Assembly: GCA_032622095.1 (NCBI GenBank)
Contig: CP136064.1
Coordinates: 185,362,209-185,426,208, forward strand
Length of the DNA stretch: 64,000 nucleotides
DNA from: Siphonodentalium dalli
Lineage: Eukaryota; Mollusca; Scaphopoda; Gadilida; Siphonodentaliidae
Reading direction: 5' to 3'
The notes under the pieces are model-generated. The model saw only the letters and a list, made by a program, of their open reading frames with translations. It did not search any database and was not told where the DNA came from. Of this stretch, positions 1 through 13,240 are shown piece after piece. Position 1 is the first letter of the stretch. Each line of letters begins with the position of its first letter. Position numbers and translations under genes: made by a program.

Positions 1-1605
1 TAATTAAAGGAGCTTCAAAATTGGTTCTGCTGGATAACATTTCACGAAGAAGTGAATGGTAAATGGGCGATCTGTGACTCGGGATGCATTTTCACGGGGT
101 GGGGGAATCGAAATTGACAAGAATGTTTTCGTCGCCGATTTCTATCAAACTCATTTGAAAGCATTACCGTGATACGGATAATATAGCTATGTTATTTGGA
201 ATTGCATATATACGTGGCTTCGTCCGGTTTAGTGGTGGGGTGGTGAGGGACACTGTGGTGAGCCATACTTAAGAAAATATAATAGAATGGTGTTTTTACC
301 GATTTCAATCAGATCTCGATCTCCGCAATACGGAGAATATGATAGTGTGATTAAAATCTGCTAAATATTTAGTGGTATGGATTGTGTTTTATTCCTTTGA
401 TGTTATACTGTATGACATGGTTATATCTACCCGATCTGGAATAGTATTTGGACACAGTTATCAAACCCTATGAAAATAATTTATAGCACAAGCTTGTTCT
501 AGTCTAGTGATCAAAATAGATGCACCAAGGAAACATAAAGTAATTCTAAGCCATATGTACACACGAATGCTGAATTGTACATTGTCCCGTGGTTTAATGC
601 AAAAACGACACACAGTTTTGTCTTGAAAGTCGAACATTTATAATTGATAAGAATCGGAACATGCTGGATTTCTGGAGCTAAGAAGGGGAACATCTGCTAA
701 CTAAGAAGTATACCCAAATGGTTCGGCGAAAAAGTAATATATATTGCCCATAAATGTAATGCTTGAAACAACACAGGTCGTGAATCATTTTTATAAAGAT
801 GTTTTATCGTAATTTATCATCGCAGGTTTATATAACTATTTTATGCTAGCGAAACATCCACTATTTTGTCGGTCACTGAAGAAAAATGTGAGATTTGTTG
901 TGATCCAGTGTATATTTCGTATGACTAACATGCAACCAAATAATTTCCATACATAGTCGTTGAGTGTTATCTACCCAGCCTCGATGCGAACGGCGACAAA
1001 TCTAACTATGATAAATTGTAGTCCAGCTCATCTTTGTCTGTGCGGGTGGCTCCATCTTGTCAAAAAATCGACAAGAAGGTAAACAAAAATCAACTTGGAA
1101 GTGGAACATAAAACGGGACAGGAATGATTTTCGGGGAACAGATGAGCAACAGTTGTACTGTACATAACATTGCATAATGACATTATTAGAATCCGGTTGA
1201 GAGTTACAAGAGTTACTGCGCTTTGAGTAGAATTACTTCGTGGCGTCACCCGGAGTCCAATGTGTCTTTCGGGACTCCTGTGATGGCAGGCAGTGTAGTC
1301 TTGACACTTTCGGAGTCCAGTATGACATTTTCCCGGATAATCATGATTGTGACGGCTTTTGTCCAATCAGAAATAGTGTTAGTAAATGGATGGATGATAA
1401 TGATAATAACCTACATGTATATTCTGGGTATAAATATTGAATCACTTTCTATTCTCAGAAGGACTGTTGTCACCACTGCCGGAAGAAGTTGGACAATGAT
1501 AACTAGATCACCTCATGAACAATCAGTCTGACCAGGAGGTAACTCTCCTCATTTCAACACATGGGGTGAATATACGGGAACGAAGACGCAATATATGGCA
1601 CATCC
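1..1605. other. AT-rich unique stretch, no gene seen
   Basis: Only short open frames with no recognisable domain, splice pattern or repeat. Nothing further can be said from sequence alone. Confidence 0.5.
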
Positions 1606-1685
1606 AACCAGGAACGCCCACCAACAAGCTCATTTCCATTGACATCGATATGAGTCAATGAGCTGGTTGGTGGGCATTCCTGGTT
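1606..1685. repeat. Short foldback
   Basis: AACCAGGAACGCCCACCAAC on the left pairs with GTTGGTGGGCATTCCTGGTT on the right around a small centre near ATCGATAT. Flanking DNA to about 2400 shows no gene. Confidence 0.75.
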
Positions 1686-2424
1686 TGGTTTGGAACGAAT
1701 ACGATTGACCAGCTGCCAGAAGAGTTAAATTCGCCATGGTTTACCAGGACATTGGAAATTGCTAGAGGTAGATTGCATGCATGCAAAAACGTACACTGTA
1801 GAACTTCGTTGAACTTCGAACTCAAATGCGATGTAGAAGGTTCGTTCGATCTTATGGGGATAGATATTGAGACGTTGCAAGAACTCAGAAATCCTCTCCC
1901 GGTCGCGAGACGTTTGGGAATGGATCGCATTCGTGCGTCTGGTTTCGGCGGATAATTTCCATTTGGACAACATTGCTTTTCGATTGTTCATGGATGTTGT
2001 AAAGTTTATGTAGACTGACAGTATTTATTTGATGCGGTACCCATGCGATGTGATAGAGTTCTGGGCTGTCCGCTATCATAAATTCGAAGGTTAATTTCAT
2101 GTTTCCCCAACTAGAAACATTATTTCCCTGAAAAAGTTGGTCTAATTTCAGTTTTCGCTCTGCTCGTTCGGGAAAATGTCCCACAATCATAAATGGCCAC
2201 CTGCCCCGAACGTTTTGAGCCGAAATTTTTTTTTTGGATCGAATCCGAAAAAGTGGTTCTAATAGAAATTCCCACTCTGCTCGGTCAGGGATATTTGGGG
2301 AAATGTGGTAATGACCATGGCAACGTCTTTACTAAGATGCATTTGGAAAGTTTACAGGCATGTTTAGGATCACTTCTAGATGGGAGCCATAGAATTTTAG
2401 CAATTTTCGATGAATAATATGCCG

Positions 2425-4055
2425 CTGGCAGCCATCTTGAATTTTATCTTTGCATGACTAAATCCTTTGGTAGACCCTACAGACCACATCCCACTTCCAA
2501 TCGGCACCAAACTTCATATGGATCTTCGGTGTGACCTCAAGATGGGAGCTATCGATTATTTCTGAAATTCATTAAAAATCATGGCCGCCAGCATCCATCT
2601 TGGATTTCAAATTTGAATCCATCGGCGCACACCATGCAGCCCGCATATATGTAAGCAATGTTTTGTAAACTGACAGGCATGAGTAGATGAGAGCTATCGA
2701 ATTTGAACGATTTTTGATTAAAAACATGGCCGCCGGCAGCCGTCTTGTATTTTACTCTGCATAACTAAATCGTTTGGCACACCTTACAGACCCAGACCAC
2801 ATCCTACGTCCGATCATCACCGAACTGTGGTTGCATCTTCGGGGTGACCTCTTGATGGGAGCTATAGATTTTTTCCCCGAAATTCGTTAAAAAAGATGAC
2901 TACCAGCGTCCATCTTGGATTTTATTCTTTGCATGACTAAATCATTTGGCACAATCTACTTACCACATCCTTCATACGATCATCGCCAAACTTCATAAGG
3001 ATTCTCGGGGTGGCCTATAGATGGGAGCCAACGATGTTTTCCGAAATTCGTTAAAAACATGACTGCCAGCGCCCAACTTGGATTTTACTCTTTGCATGAC
3101 TAAATCCTTCGGCACAACCTACAGGCCACATCCTCCTCCGATCCTCACCAAACATCATAAGGATCTTCATGGTGACCTCTAGATGGGTGCCAACAATATT
3201 TTCCAAATTTCGTTAAAAAACATCTTGGAATTTGCTCTTTTCATGACTAAAATTATTTGGCACACCCTATATGCCACATACCTTATCCCTCATCCAAACT
3301 CCAGATGGTTCGTTGGTGTGACATCTTATTTGGCACACCCTACATGCCACATACCTTATCCCTCATCCAACCTCCAGATGGTTCGTTGGTGTGCTAGATG
3401 GAACCTGTCCAGTTCTTCCGAAATTTGTTTAAAAGACATGGGCGCTTGTGGCCATCTTGGATTTTACATTTGAATCCATCGGCACACCCTGCAGCCCATT
3501 TTTCGTGGATTCATGTTTGAAGTGAAACTAATATCATTTACACAATATAATCCATTTACTGAAACTTTGCACTTTCCTTCTTTATCATTCTATTGACTGC
3601 TCAGCATAAAATTATTAACGCCTCCCCAAGTTCAGCTACATTGTCGTTGACACTTTCATTCTGATATTCGTTTAAAAATTGGCACCAGCAGCCATCTTGG
3701 ATTTCAAAATTGAATCTATCGGCACATCATGCAGCCCGCATTTGTTGGAGAATTGACACACCCTTCAGACCACACCCCTAATCCGATCATCACGAAACTT
3801 CATATGGATCTTCGGTGAGTCCTCCAGATGGGAGTCATCATTTTTTGTCCAAATTTCGTTGAAAAACATGGTCACCAGCGGCCATCTAAGATTTTACTAT
3901 TTGTATGACTAAATCCTTCGGCCACCTTTTTCTGATCATCACCAAACTTCATATGGATCTTCGGGTGACCTCTAAATTTGAGCAATCATCTTTTTGCGAC
4001 TCGTTGAAAAACATGGCCACCAGCGACAATCTTGAATTTTAATGTATATATATAT
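2425..4055. repeat. Degenerate tandem array, about 160-bp unit
   Basis: Diverged units carry three recurring anchors: GGCACACCCTACAGGCCACA, CTTCATATGGATCTTCGG and GCCATCTTGGATTTTA. Anchors recur about every 150-170 bp (for example near 2777, 2949, 3112, 3259, 3332). Further members lie at 4.75-5.15, 6.30-6.56 and 48.78-49.27 kb. No coding potential; probably remnants of a mobile element with an internal tandem structure. Confidence 0.75.
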
Positions 4056-4640
4056 ACTAGCAGGTGACCCGACTTCGTCCGGGCTTTGACCTTGAATTGA
4101 CAATTTTGAAGGTCAAGGTCAGGTCGGAGTCACTATTTGACCTGGACAAAATTACCCGTAGGTATCAAATTTCGTCGAAATCCGTCCAGCAGTTTTCCCG
4201 GCCATAGCTAACAGACATACAAACAGACAGAAGTCCCAAAATATATATTAAATCATTTGTGAGTACCCGTTTCAAGGTGAAGGTCACATCGGGCGGAAAA
4301 CTGACCCGATGAAAATCTCCCCCATTCCCAGGAACCCCTACGTACGAACACAGACACAACACGCTGATGTCTGGACACACACACGCTCTTTATCAACGAC
4401 ACTGCGGTTACGAACGCTCTTTAACTATCACGCGATTAACCCATGAATTGCCATTGCGGTGGCGGGGGGGGGGGTGGAGAATGAGTGCTCTGGCGTTCTC
4501 AGAAGCGGTGCGATGACACTCCATCTGCGATTTTACCCTTATATAGGAAGTTTGGGCTCAATCCGTCCGGCAGTTTTCCCGGCCATAGCTAACAGACAAA
4601 CAGACAAACAAACAGAAGTCCCAAAATATATATTTGATCT
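4056..4640 (+). mobile_element. Retroposon-like element, two overlapping copies
   Basis: The head ACTAGCAGGTGACCCGAC forms a CCCG/CGGG hairpin; the tail CCCGGCCATAGCTAACAGAC plus CAGAAGTCCCAAAATATATA occurs twice (near 4195-4250 and 4575-4637). The same head and tail delimit 10188-10860. No protein is encoded; superfamily not determined. Confidence 0.65.
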
Positions 4641-4749
4641 TCATGTTGACATCTAGTATTACTTAGACATTTCAGCTTTCCGCATTCCTAATTGACTGTA
4701 ACACGTGCAATTATCCCCTCTCCAAGTTGAGCTACAGTGTCATTGGCAC

Positions 4750-5150
4750 TTTCAATTCCGAATTTTGCTGAAAAACATGGCTGCCAATGGCCATCTTGGA
4801 TTTCAGTTTTTAATCCATTAGCACACCCTAAAGGCCACATCCCTTCCCCGATCGTCACAAAACTTCATATGGATTTATCATCAGGGTGAGCTCTAGATGA
4901 GCGCTCACCATCGGCATCGCCAACGGCAACAATCTTGTATTTTATATCTTTGCATCACTAAAGCCCTCGGTACACCCTGCATTTCATATCACATCTATCA
5001 TCCGATCGCGTCGACACACTTCATATGGATCTTCGGGGTGACCTCCAGGTGGGAGCTTTCAGAAATGTGTTAAAACGTTTACATTTAGCACACTGTACGG
5101 ATCACACCTCTCAGGTGGATCTTCGGAGAGACCTCTATTTTATTTTCATA
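4750..5150. repeat. Further units of the ~160-bp repeat
   Basis: Contains GCACACCCTAAAGGCCACAT, CTTCATATGGAT and GGCCATCTTGGATTTC in the same order as at 2.4-4.0 kb. Confidence 0.65.
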
Positions 5151-5714
5151 TTGTTTTATTACTACATATTGATCAAGATTGCTTTGAGCCGAAGTGTTCT
5201 ATGTGTTGTATACAATAGTATCTGCAGACATCAACATCACTCAGAATCGGTTATGGAATCACTATAACGCATGCAGTGACAGATTGTAAACATTCATTAC
5301 ATGAATAATATCAAGTGTACATCGTGTCAAAACAATACCTTGTAATGCTTCATATTCACACCCGGGCACGAATTCGGGCAGAGGAGGTGCGACCTTTTTA
5401 TACTTTATATCATGGAAAGAAAAATCTGAAATATATTAATTATGTCTATACTAAATGGATTCTCCCGTTCAAATATATAAGTACAAGTTCATTGGATGGG
5501 TCTATTTTTCATCTGGGGGATCTTCAATAAAAACAGACAGGCAAAAGACTAATACTTCTTTGGTGGGTAATATTCAGATAGGAACCTCAACAAATGACAT
5601 ATGACAACTACTCATCAAATGAGTATTTACAGGTAGTAAAGAAGGGTTGACCGAAATATCGTTCTCAGAGCAAAATATATCTTTTTCTGACACTGTGTTG
5701 AGTGCATGATATGA

Positions 5715-6290
5715 TTTTAAACCTTCAAGGTGATTAACTCTTTTTGTACTAAATATTCATTGATAATTAGTTTCCTTTAAAGACATATTATGCTTGTTCA
5801 GGTATGCGAAACTGAGCATTTAGTACTCAGGTGCTATGTCAACTAGACTAATGTTGCATTTTATTAACATCGCCGAAAATTTCAAGCAATACCACTCCAT
5901 AGAAATCATCGTCTGAACTACCCTCAATTGTAAATATTTACTTCTCGATTCGGGACGCAACTATCTGCCATAAACTAACGAAAACGATTTCACCTTCGAG
6001 AATCACTGCAATTAATTAATTAATATATAAGAATAACGATGTGTGTTGCCAATTTGGATATAATATTTGTAAAAAAATAACTACTTTAAGCAAGATTATT
6101 CTCCATTTCTATTTAATCACCCTACCGGAGTGTTTCATATCATTTTAACACAACACAACATTATTCTGAGAGAAAAAATATATCCAATTTGATTGGTCAA
6201 TTCTTCAAAGTGCGTTCACCCTTTCTGCACTAAATATTCATTGATGAGTAATAATCCCTTAGGAAATGCCCCACCAATGAATAGGATTCC
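5715..6290. repeat. Dispersed repeat, inverted relative to 52.6-52.9 kb, plus MITE fragments
   Basis: The segment 5870-6152, including CCCTACCGGAGTGTTTCA, matches 52636-52935 in reverse orientation. It is flanked by pieces of the CTTTACTAAAT MITE family near 5740-5770 and 6215-6270. Confidence 0.55.
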
Positions 6291-6294
6291 TTCT

Positions 6295-6560
6295 TCCTTT
6301 TTCGCTCAACTTGCCAAAGTCAAGTTTGACCTAGTGTCATGGGCTGGTCGCCCGTTCGTGTGTCGTGCGTCCATCACCAATTTCCTTTGGCACACCCTAC
6401 AGGCCACACCACTCATCCGATCGTCACCAGACTTCATATGGATCCTTAGGGTGACATCTGGATGGGAGCTTACCATTTTTACGATTTCTGTTAAAAACAT
6501 ATGGCCGTCAGTAGCCATTTTGGATTTCTAATTTGAATCCCGAAGATACGTGTAGCCTAT
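6295..6560. repeat. Copy of the ~160-bp repeat family with leader
   Basis: Begins CCAAAGTCAAGTTTGACC and continues with GGCACACCCTACAGGCCACA and CTTCATATGGATCC. The same leader precedes the copy at 48.79 kb. Confidence 0.65.
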
Positions 6561-8729
6561 CAACTTATCTGGGAATTGTGGTCACTCTTTGGAATGCACC
6601 ATTTCTTGCCTAAAACCATGATAATATATTAATGTTGAGATTATATGTCAAAAGCAATATGATCAGTTAATATTTGCTAAACTTTCCTTTAGCTGGTGAG
6701 GGTTCTGGTGGGCCCAAATTCAGCAGAGCTATCCGCGACCTTATGTCAAGCTCACCTGAGCTATACCAAGTGCAACCAAGATCATGTCTATACGTAATTA
6801 CATGTATACACTGTCGTAACGGAGAATGCTCAGAAATCGCAATTTATGTGAAAGTCTAAGATGTCGCCGAAGTGACAAATTTTGCCAGATTCACAGGAAT
6901 CTCAGTAGCTCACAATATATTTCTACCATTTTTTTGTGTGCAGATGTTGGTTTGTCTGAATCGTCACGAAAAAAAATGGGCGAAACGTAATTAGAACGGA
7001 CATGACGTCACGCTTATCTAGAACTTGGCGAGTTCCCTTTTTGTAGTTTTATAATGAAAAGTTAAAATTGGGCATTTTCGATAAATAACATAAAATGCGG
7101 GGTAAATTTCTTCAGATAATCAGCTGTATAAAAACCGCGTCCTATTGCGTCTATATGCGAAAACAGGATCGTAAAATTTCAGTTATCTGACTACAAGAAA
7201 TATAAGTGCCATAAATTCCCTCTCTGGGTGACACCTTGCCTCAGCTGATGCATGGATAGTGTTAAGCGGGATTGACTCCATAGGCCTATATAGATGCTAC
7301 TTAGAAATTGTATAGAAAATGTCGAATTGAGTTAATATGAAGTGACGCTATAATATCTGAGTACTTAGCTCTTTTACTGAGAAACCACGCGGCTGTATAA
7401 TTGTCTATTGCAAATTCGATTTTGTCACCATGTCAATCCTGATTGCTTGAACATTTACTGAGCGTGACTAACTTAGAGCTCGTCACAATCATTTGGGGTC
7501 ACTTTGACTTACCCTCACCTTTCATACCATGAAACCACAGACATCTCGGAAAAATGAACTAGTTAAACAGACATATACCACAAATTATTGTTATACCTCT
7601 CAATAGACAAGAATTGAAATATGTAATTTAGAGAATGAAATGAAAGTTTGTCCTGTTTTCAATTCTGTCTCTGATTCTGGATAATATATCATCTGGTTGA
7701 GTATTGAAATTATTTGCACACAATTTCCATCTAATGACTAACTGGATTAATTGAACTTTAATCGGTAATGCTACTTTATCATGTAATGTTTATATAACAA
7801 TGTTGTTTCGACATGGGCAATCTCGTTATTGGAGAGTTATTAATAAAGAAAATAAAAACAAATTCGATGCAGGCTCCGATGAAGAAAAATTTCTTCGTTC
7901 GATATAGATGTCCTTCAAAAGTGATGCTTTAGGATTCAGAACATTTGCATATTGCCCAAATTCAACCTCCGTTTTATCGTGATCTTTCCGAAAGGGTATG
8001 AAACCATTTACTACTTGGTCAGAGCCTATTGGCCACAAACATCCAACATCAAAGATTTGTTGAAGATATGACTAGTGTTTTAGATAAGGTAGCTGTACAT
8101 TTTGACAACTTAGTTATTGTGATTTAAATTTTTGACATGCTGGTTTGGGAAACGAATATGATATTGATGTGATATTTTTAACCTGTGAAATATCATGGTT
8201 CTATGTCTGTTTTAAAAATAATGCAAATCCATCTCAATCAAATAGACTCAAAACCCTCTGAACATCTGTACTGGTACAAGCGGGACTGCATGGCATAATT
8301 GTTGTCACCGTCTTTGAAGGACATGTATACTGATGCACCTGTGAAAACTAAAAAGCAGTATAGAAGTTTCAGAGACTTTGACAGAGACAAATCCAACGAG
8401 GACATTGTCCAGATACCCTTTCTTGCTGTCTGTGGGTTGGAGCACATCATTTTATTGTTTAAAAAAAAGACTTCATCAGATATATTTGTGACATTTTATA
8501 AGTTCATGATTAATTATTTGTGCAATGATTAAATAATGTTTACACCAACAGTGTTGCCTGGTGGAACATCTTGATATACAAGTCAAATTGCACATGCGGG
8601 TGGGTTGAGTCTATTTGAGATTATAGAATCGCGCCCTACGAGTATAGGGCCTACCATTGATCGAGGTCAAGGACGAGTATATAGCTCTTGCGATATTATC
8701 CCGCTACCGTGATATAGCTATACACATGC
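6561..8729. other. No gene recognised
   Basis: Mostly unique AT-rich DNA. A short piece near 7786-7870 (TCTCGTTATTGGAGAGTTAT) matches the core of the TTAAAGGG element family at 45.2 and 53.6 kb. Confidence 0.45.
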
Positions 8730-8737
8730 ACTATATA

Positions 8738-9823
8738 CAGAGACGTGGCGACAGGGGGGTTTGGGGGGTGAGACCCCCCAACTTTGGTCAAAATGTTCAA
8801 CAGTTGGAAATTTCATACCTGCCAATACATTAGTTGGAAATTTCACACCAACAGTATGTTGAAAATGTTCTTGTAGTTTGATTTTCAAACAATTTCTTGG
8901 GGGGAATTAATTGTTTTTGGACCAATATTTGCAAATGTTCTTATTTTTGGTAAAAAGTTTGGACTGAAATAGTCATCAGTTGGAAATGTTCCAACCTCAG
9001 GGGGTGTCAGGTTGGAAATTTCCAACAGTTGGAAAGCTTGTGTCCTGGCCGGTCCCTCCACCATGGCCAGTCAAAAACTGCTAGTTAATTTAAGAAAACA
9101 ATATTATCATACATTTGGTCAACATTGTCATTGGAATTGTCATCAGTTGTAAATTTTCCAACCTAAGTGAAGTGTTAGGTTGGAAATTTCCAACTTATAG
9201 GAGGGCTTGAGGCTAGTCTAGATGCTAGGATTTTGCGATTTTCTTGTTCAAATTCAAAAAATTTCCCACAGCGGGCCGAACCATGGTCGGCCCGGTGTGT
9301 CATTGTGTCTCCGCTGTGGCCAATACAAAAATGCTAATAAGTTTAACAATATTTTACTATATTTGGTCAAATTTGTGGACTGAAACGGTCATCAGTTGAA
9401 GAATTTTCCAACCTGATGGGAAGTATGAGGTTTGAAATTTCCAACACTATAGGAAAGCTTCAGTTGAGGCCAGTCTAGATGCTAGGATTTGCGATTTTCT
9501 TGTTTCAAATTTCAAAATTTTCTCACACCGGGCCGAACAGTCATGGTAAGCCTGGTGTGTCGTGGTCTGTTGCCCGTAGCCGTGTGCTTTTGTATGGAGT
9601 TAAAAATGTTAAATATCTGAATGTTCTCATACCGGGAATATATGATTTATGGAGATATGGGATATTAGGCCTAAGAGCACTGAGATACAGGGGGGGGGGT
9701 GCAAATGGAATTATGCAAAACTTGTGTTCGGTCTGATTCTGATTCAAGGGGGGGGGGGTGCAGTTGGAATTCCCCAAGGTGGACACCCCCCAAACGGAAA
9801 ACCCTCTAGTAGCCACGTCCCTG
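8738..9823. mobile_element. Non-autonomous hAT-like element with perfect 8-bp duplication
   Basis: Ends CAGAGACGTGGC and GCCACGTCCCTG are inverted, and ACTATATA directly flanks both sides (8730-8737 and 9824-9831). An 8-bp target duplication with CAG-type ends is characteristic of hAT transposons. The 1,086-bp interior has runs of G/C and many copies of the palindromic word GTTGGAAATTTCCAAC, but no transposase frame. Confidence 0.88.
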
Positions 9824-10187
9824 ACTATATATGCAAAGAAACATGTTGGGGCAGATTGCCCATTCAATATTGATGATGCATAAAAACGTCGCATGACTTA
9901 TCCCAGATATTGAAAGATTAGATTTCACATTGATATTTAGAAATAGATGGGTGAGTGTATCAACAATATGAACATATCTTGTTTTTCGCAACTCTTGGCT
10001 CCTTAAGCTGATGCGCGTGGTGTTTTGTATACTGCTTAATTATATTTAATTTGTGTACCCATAACATATGCCTACTTATGTTACTGAAATGTAATCTCTT
10101 AGCAGTGTTATGGTGAGAGTTTTTAAACTAGCCATATCATTTTATGTCCATCTTTTAATGGTGTTGTTCTTGAGTTATATATCCATA

Positions 10188-10860
10188 ACTAGCAGGTGAC
10201 CCGACTTCGTCCGGGCTTTGACCTTGAATTGACCATTTTGAAGGTCAAGGTCAGGTCGGGGTAACAATTTGACCCATCGAAAACACTCCCCCGACAAAAG
10301 TATCCCTAGGTATCAAATTTTGTCGAAATCCGTTAATTTTTTAATTTAATTTGAGTTAATTCTGCCTTTTTAATCAAGAGAAATGATGGTACCCGTCCCG
10401 TGATGGTACCCGTCCCTAAAAGAGGTACGTTTGTGGGTACCCGTTTCAAGGTGAAGATCACCTCGGACGGAAAAAATTACCCGATGAAAATCTCCCCGTT
10501 CCTTGGAACCCCTAAGTACGAAGACAGACATAAGAATCACACAACACGCTCATGTCTGGATACAGACACACTCACGTCTGGCCACATACATAACAATAAC
10601 ACTTACACGCATACGTTCTTTATCAACGACACTGCGGATACGAACGCTCTTTAACTATCAACGCGATTAACCACACAGTGCAAAGGACGGTCATTTTGGT
10701 GACTGGGACTGGAGAAGGGGTGCTCGGGGCTTCTCCAAAACGGCGGTAAACACTCCCCGTGGGTTTTTAACCTTAGATTGGAAGTTTCAACTAAATCGGT
10801 CCAGCCGTTTTCCCGGCCATAGCTAACAGACAGACAAACAGAAGTCCCAAAATATATATT
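10188..10860 (+). mobile_element. Retroposon-like element, same family as 4.06 kb
   Basis: Head ACTAGCAGGTGACCCGAC, middle GGGTACCCGTTTCAAGGTGA, tail CGGCCATAGCTAACAGACAG and CCCAAAATATATATT. Short AT repeats flank both ends. Non-coding. Confidence 0.68.
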
Positions 10861-11250
10861 AGATTAAAACCAATAGCGCCACTTTTATTTAAACAACGCA
10901 TCGCTATAAATATTAGAATAAGACCATGTACCATGGGTCCAGGATTTTCATATATGTACCGTGGTACCAAGCTACAAAACAAAGTTCACGAGTCCCCTCG
11001 CTAAGCTAAATGTCTGACTGCTGTCGGCATATGCATTTTCTTAATTAAATCTAACATTTTCTATTGAAGTTTTTTATGTCAGCTACAATTCGGTCAAGAC
11101 AATTTTCAAATGAATATGGACTGTTCAGGTTCTCAGAATAATGCAGAATTCATTAATTGTAACCTACACTAAAAGTCTCAAATAAAACAACCCATTCTGC
11201 GTATGTGCTGGTAGGGGTATATGGAGGCCATTTTCACATTTATTATTTAT
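10861..11250. other. No gene recognised
   Basis: Unique AT-rich DNA between two repeats; no splice-bounded frame or domain seen. Confidence 0.45.
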
Positions 11251-11388
11251 TTACGCTTAAGCGCAAATAACCTCTATCATTTGCGCTTAAGCGCAAATAT
11301 TGGCGCTTAAGCGTAAATCATTTGCGCTTAAGCGCAAATAGATCATATTTGCGCTTAAGCGCAAATGATTTGCGCTTAAACGCAAATA
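11251..11388. repeat. Cluster of palindromes TTTGCGCTTAAGCGCAAAT
   Basis: Six perfect or near-perfect copies of the 19-base palindrome lie within 138 bp. A lone seventh copy lies at 11966-11985. Confidence 0.88.
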
Positions 11389-11454
11389 AAAATTAATATT
11401 CATTGATTCCCCCTGAATTAATTTTAAATGGCACAGGCCTAAACACATCACTCA

Positions 11455-11850
11455 AGTCTATATAGGCCCACCATATGGGGGAAGCAATCCCCCAGTAACC
11501 CCTAGATCCATTTTATGACATGGAAATGGTATAGATCTGTGCAGGATATGTCTCATTTATAAAATATACTTGATATGTGATGGAGACACACATTCTTGGG
11601 GACAGGGATGCTGATAATATGAAAATAGGTTTTTTCCCCCCTATTTCAAGTCAATAAGTACACAATATGAAGGAAGCAAGCCCCCCGGTAACCCCTAATT
11701 CCCTTTTTATGGCCATGGAAATGGTATATATCTGTGCAGGAGACATTCCTTTAATAAAATATACTAGAGCTCTGGGAGTGAGACACCAATTCCTGGGACA
11801 TCAGGGACAGATATGCTGATATGCATATGGAAATATGTTTTTTCTTCAAC
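11455..11850. repeat. Diverged tandem duplication of about 200 bp
   Basis: The two units share GTAACCCCTAGATCC/GTAACCCCTAATTCC, ATGGAAATGGTATA, ATCTGTGCAGGA and GGGACAG.GATGCTGATAT in the same order. The pair is bracketed by the TTTGCGCTTAAGCGCAAAT palindromes. Confidence 0.7.
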
Positions 11851-11985
11851 TTAAGAGTCTGTATGGGGCTATTAGTATTACTATGGGCCCATCATAATAT
11901 ACTATGACTCAGTATGAGATGGACTCAATCATTCACAATCAGAGGGAAGTAAGGGAGTGTTAGGTATTTGCGCTTAAGCGCAAAT

Positions 11986-12483
11986 AAATTGATAGACAGA
12001 GTAATGAACTCAGCATGGAGCTTGTCGTGGTAGCCTACACGCCTGAGGACCAAGACCACGCGCATCGTGGTATCTAGATAGGGCCTAGCTACCAAGGTTA
12101 TTTTTTTGCTATGTGCCACACGTGTACGGTTTCTACTGTGGTATACCGTGGTACTTTTAATATATATTTGTATATAAGGGTAGGTATCTGGGCTTAGCAT
12201 ATAGGCTACTACAAAGTCTTAAGTTAAACAAGAAATTATGGCATTGAAATCCATGGATGTAAAAAAGGACGACCGTGCAGTCACGACCTTCACTACTCCG
12301 ACTAATATGTGTTGACTTATACTAGTATGAACGTCAAGATTTAATTAACTATAAATATTTCTTATAACCAATTACGTACACGAAGTTGGTTGCTTGTGGT
12401 AGGGGGGTTGGGTCTGTACCTCATAATTATCATATTGTACTCATACATGTATCTTCCAGCCTTTCGGTCGTGGCTCCCCGGGG
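11986..12483. other. No gene recognised
   Basis: Unique DNA; no splice-bounded frame or repeat recognised. Confidence 0.4.
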
Positions 12484-13240
12484 CCATTTTTTTGACTGGC
12501 ACATATATATGCCCATTCTCAATTTGGATGAAATATTAGTTGTACTCACCTCCACAACCCTTGGCTTTGGTTGGAAATTGGGGTTATTATGAGTGAGAAC
12601 TTGGGTTTACCCCCTCATAATTTGGGTTGTTTGTTTGTTTGTTTGTTTCAAATCACAACCCAAATCATTAGAATATAAGTAAGGAAGAACATTCCATTTC
12701 CAAGAACATGTTTTGTTTGTACCTGTACAAATTCTATAGTGATTTTATAGGTTGGGATTTGATCAATTTGATTACAATTGCATGGAGCTACATTTATACC
12801 AGCGCGGACTCGGAGCCATGCACTATGAAACAACGTCAACCCAACCAAACCTAATGCGAACCATTTTTTTGACTGGCACATATATATGCCCATTCTCAAT
12901 TTGGATGAAATATTAGTTGTACTCACCTCCACAACCCTTGGCTTTGGTTGGAAATTGGGGTTATTATGAGTGAGAACTTGGGTTTACCCCCTCATAATTT
13001 GGGTTGTTTGTTTGTTTGTTTGTTTCAAATCACAACCCAAATCATTAGAATATAAGTAAGGAAGAACATTCCATTTCCAAGAACATGTTTTGTTTGTACC
13101 TGTACAAATTCTATAGTGATTTTATAGGTTGGGATTTGATCAATTTGATTACAATTGCATGGAGCTACATTTATACCAGCGCGGACTCGGAGCCATGCAC
13201 TATGAAACAACGTCAACCCAACCAAACCTAATGCGAACCA
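12484..13240. repeat. Recent 377-bp tandem duplication
   Basis: Segment 12484-12860 is repeated directly at 12861-13237 with no difference that I could see, including a (GTTT)n tract in each copy. The junction word is GCGAACCA. The near-identity implies a recent duplication. Confidence 0.88.

Noticed and set aside
6691-6800. Possible isolated exon after CTTTCCTTTAG
   Set aside because: No partner exons in phase and no family resemblance.
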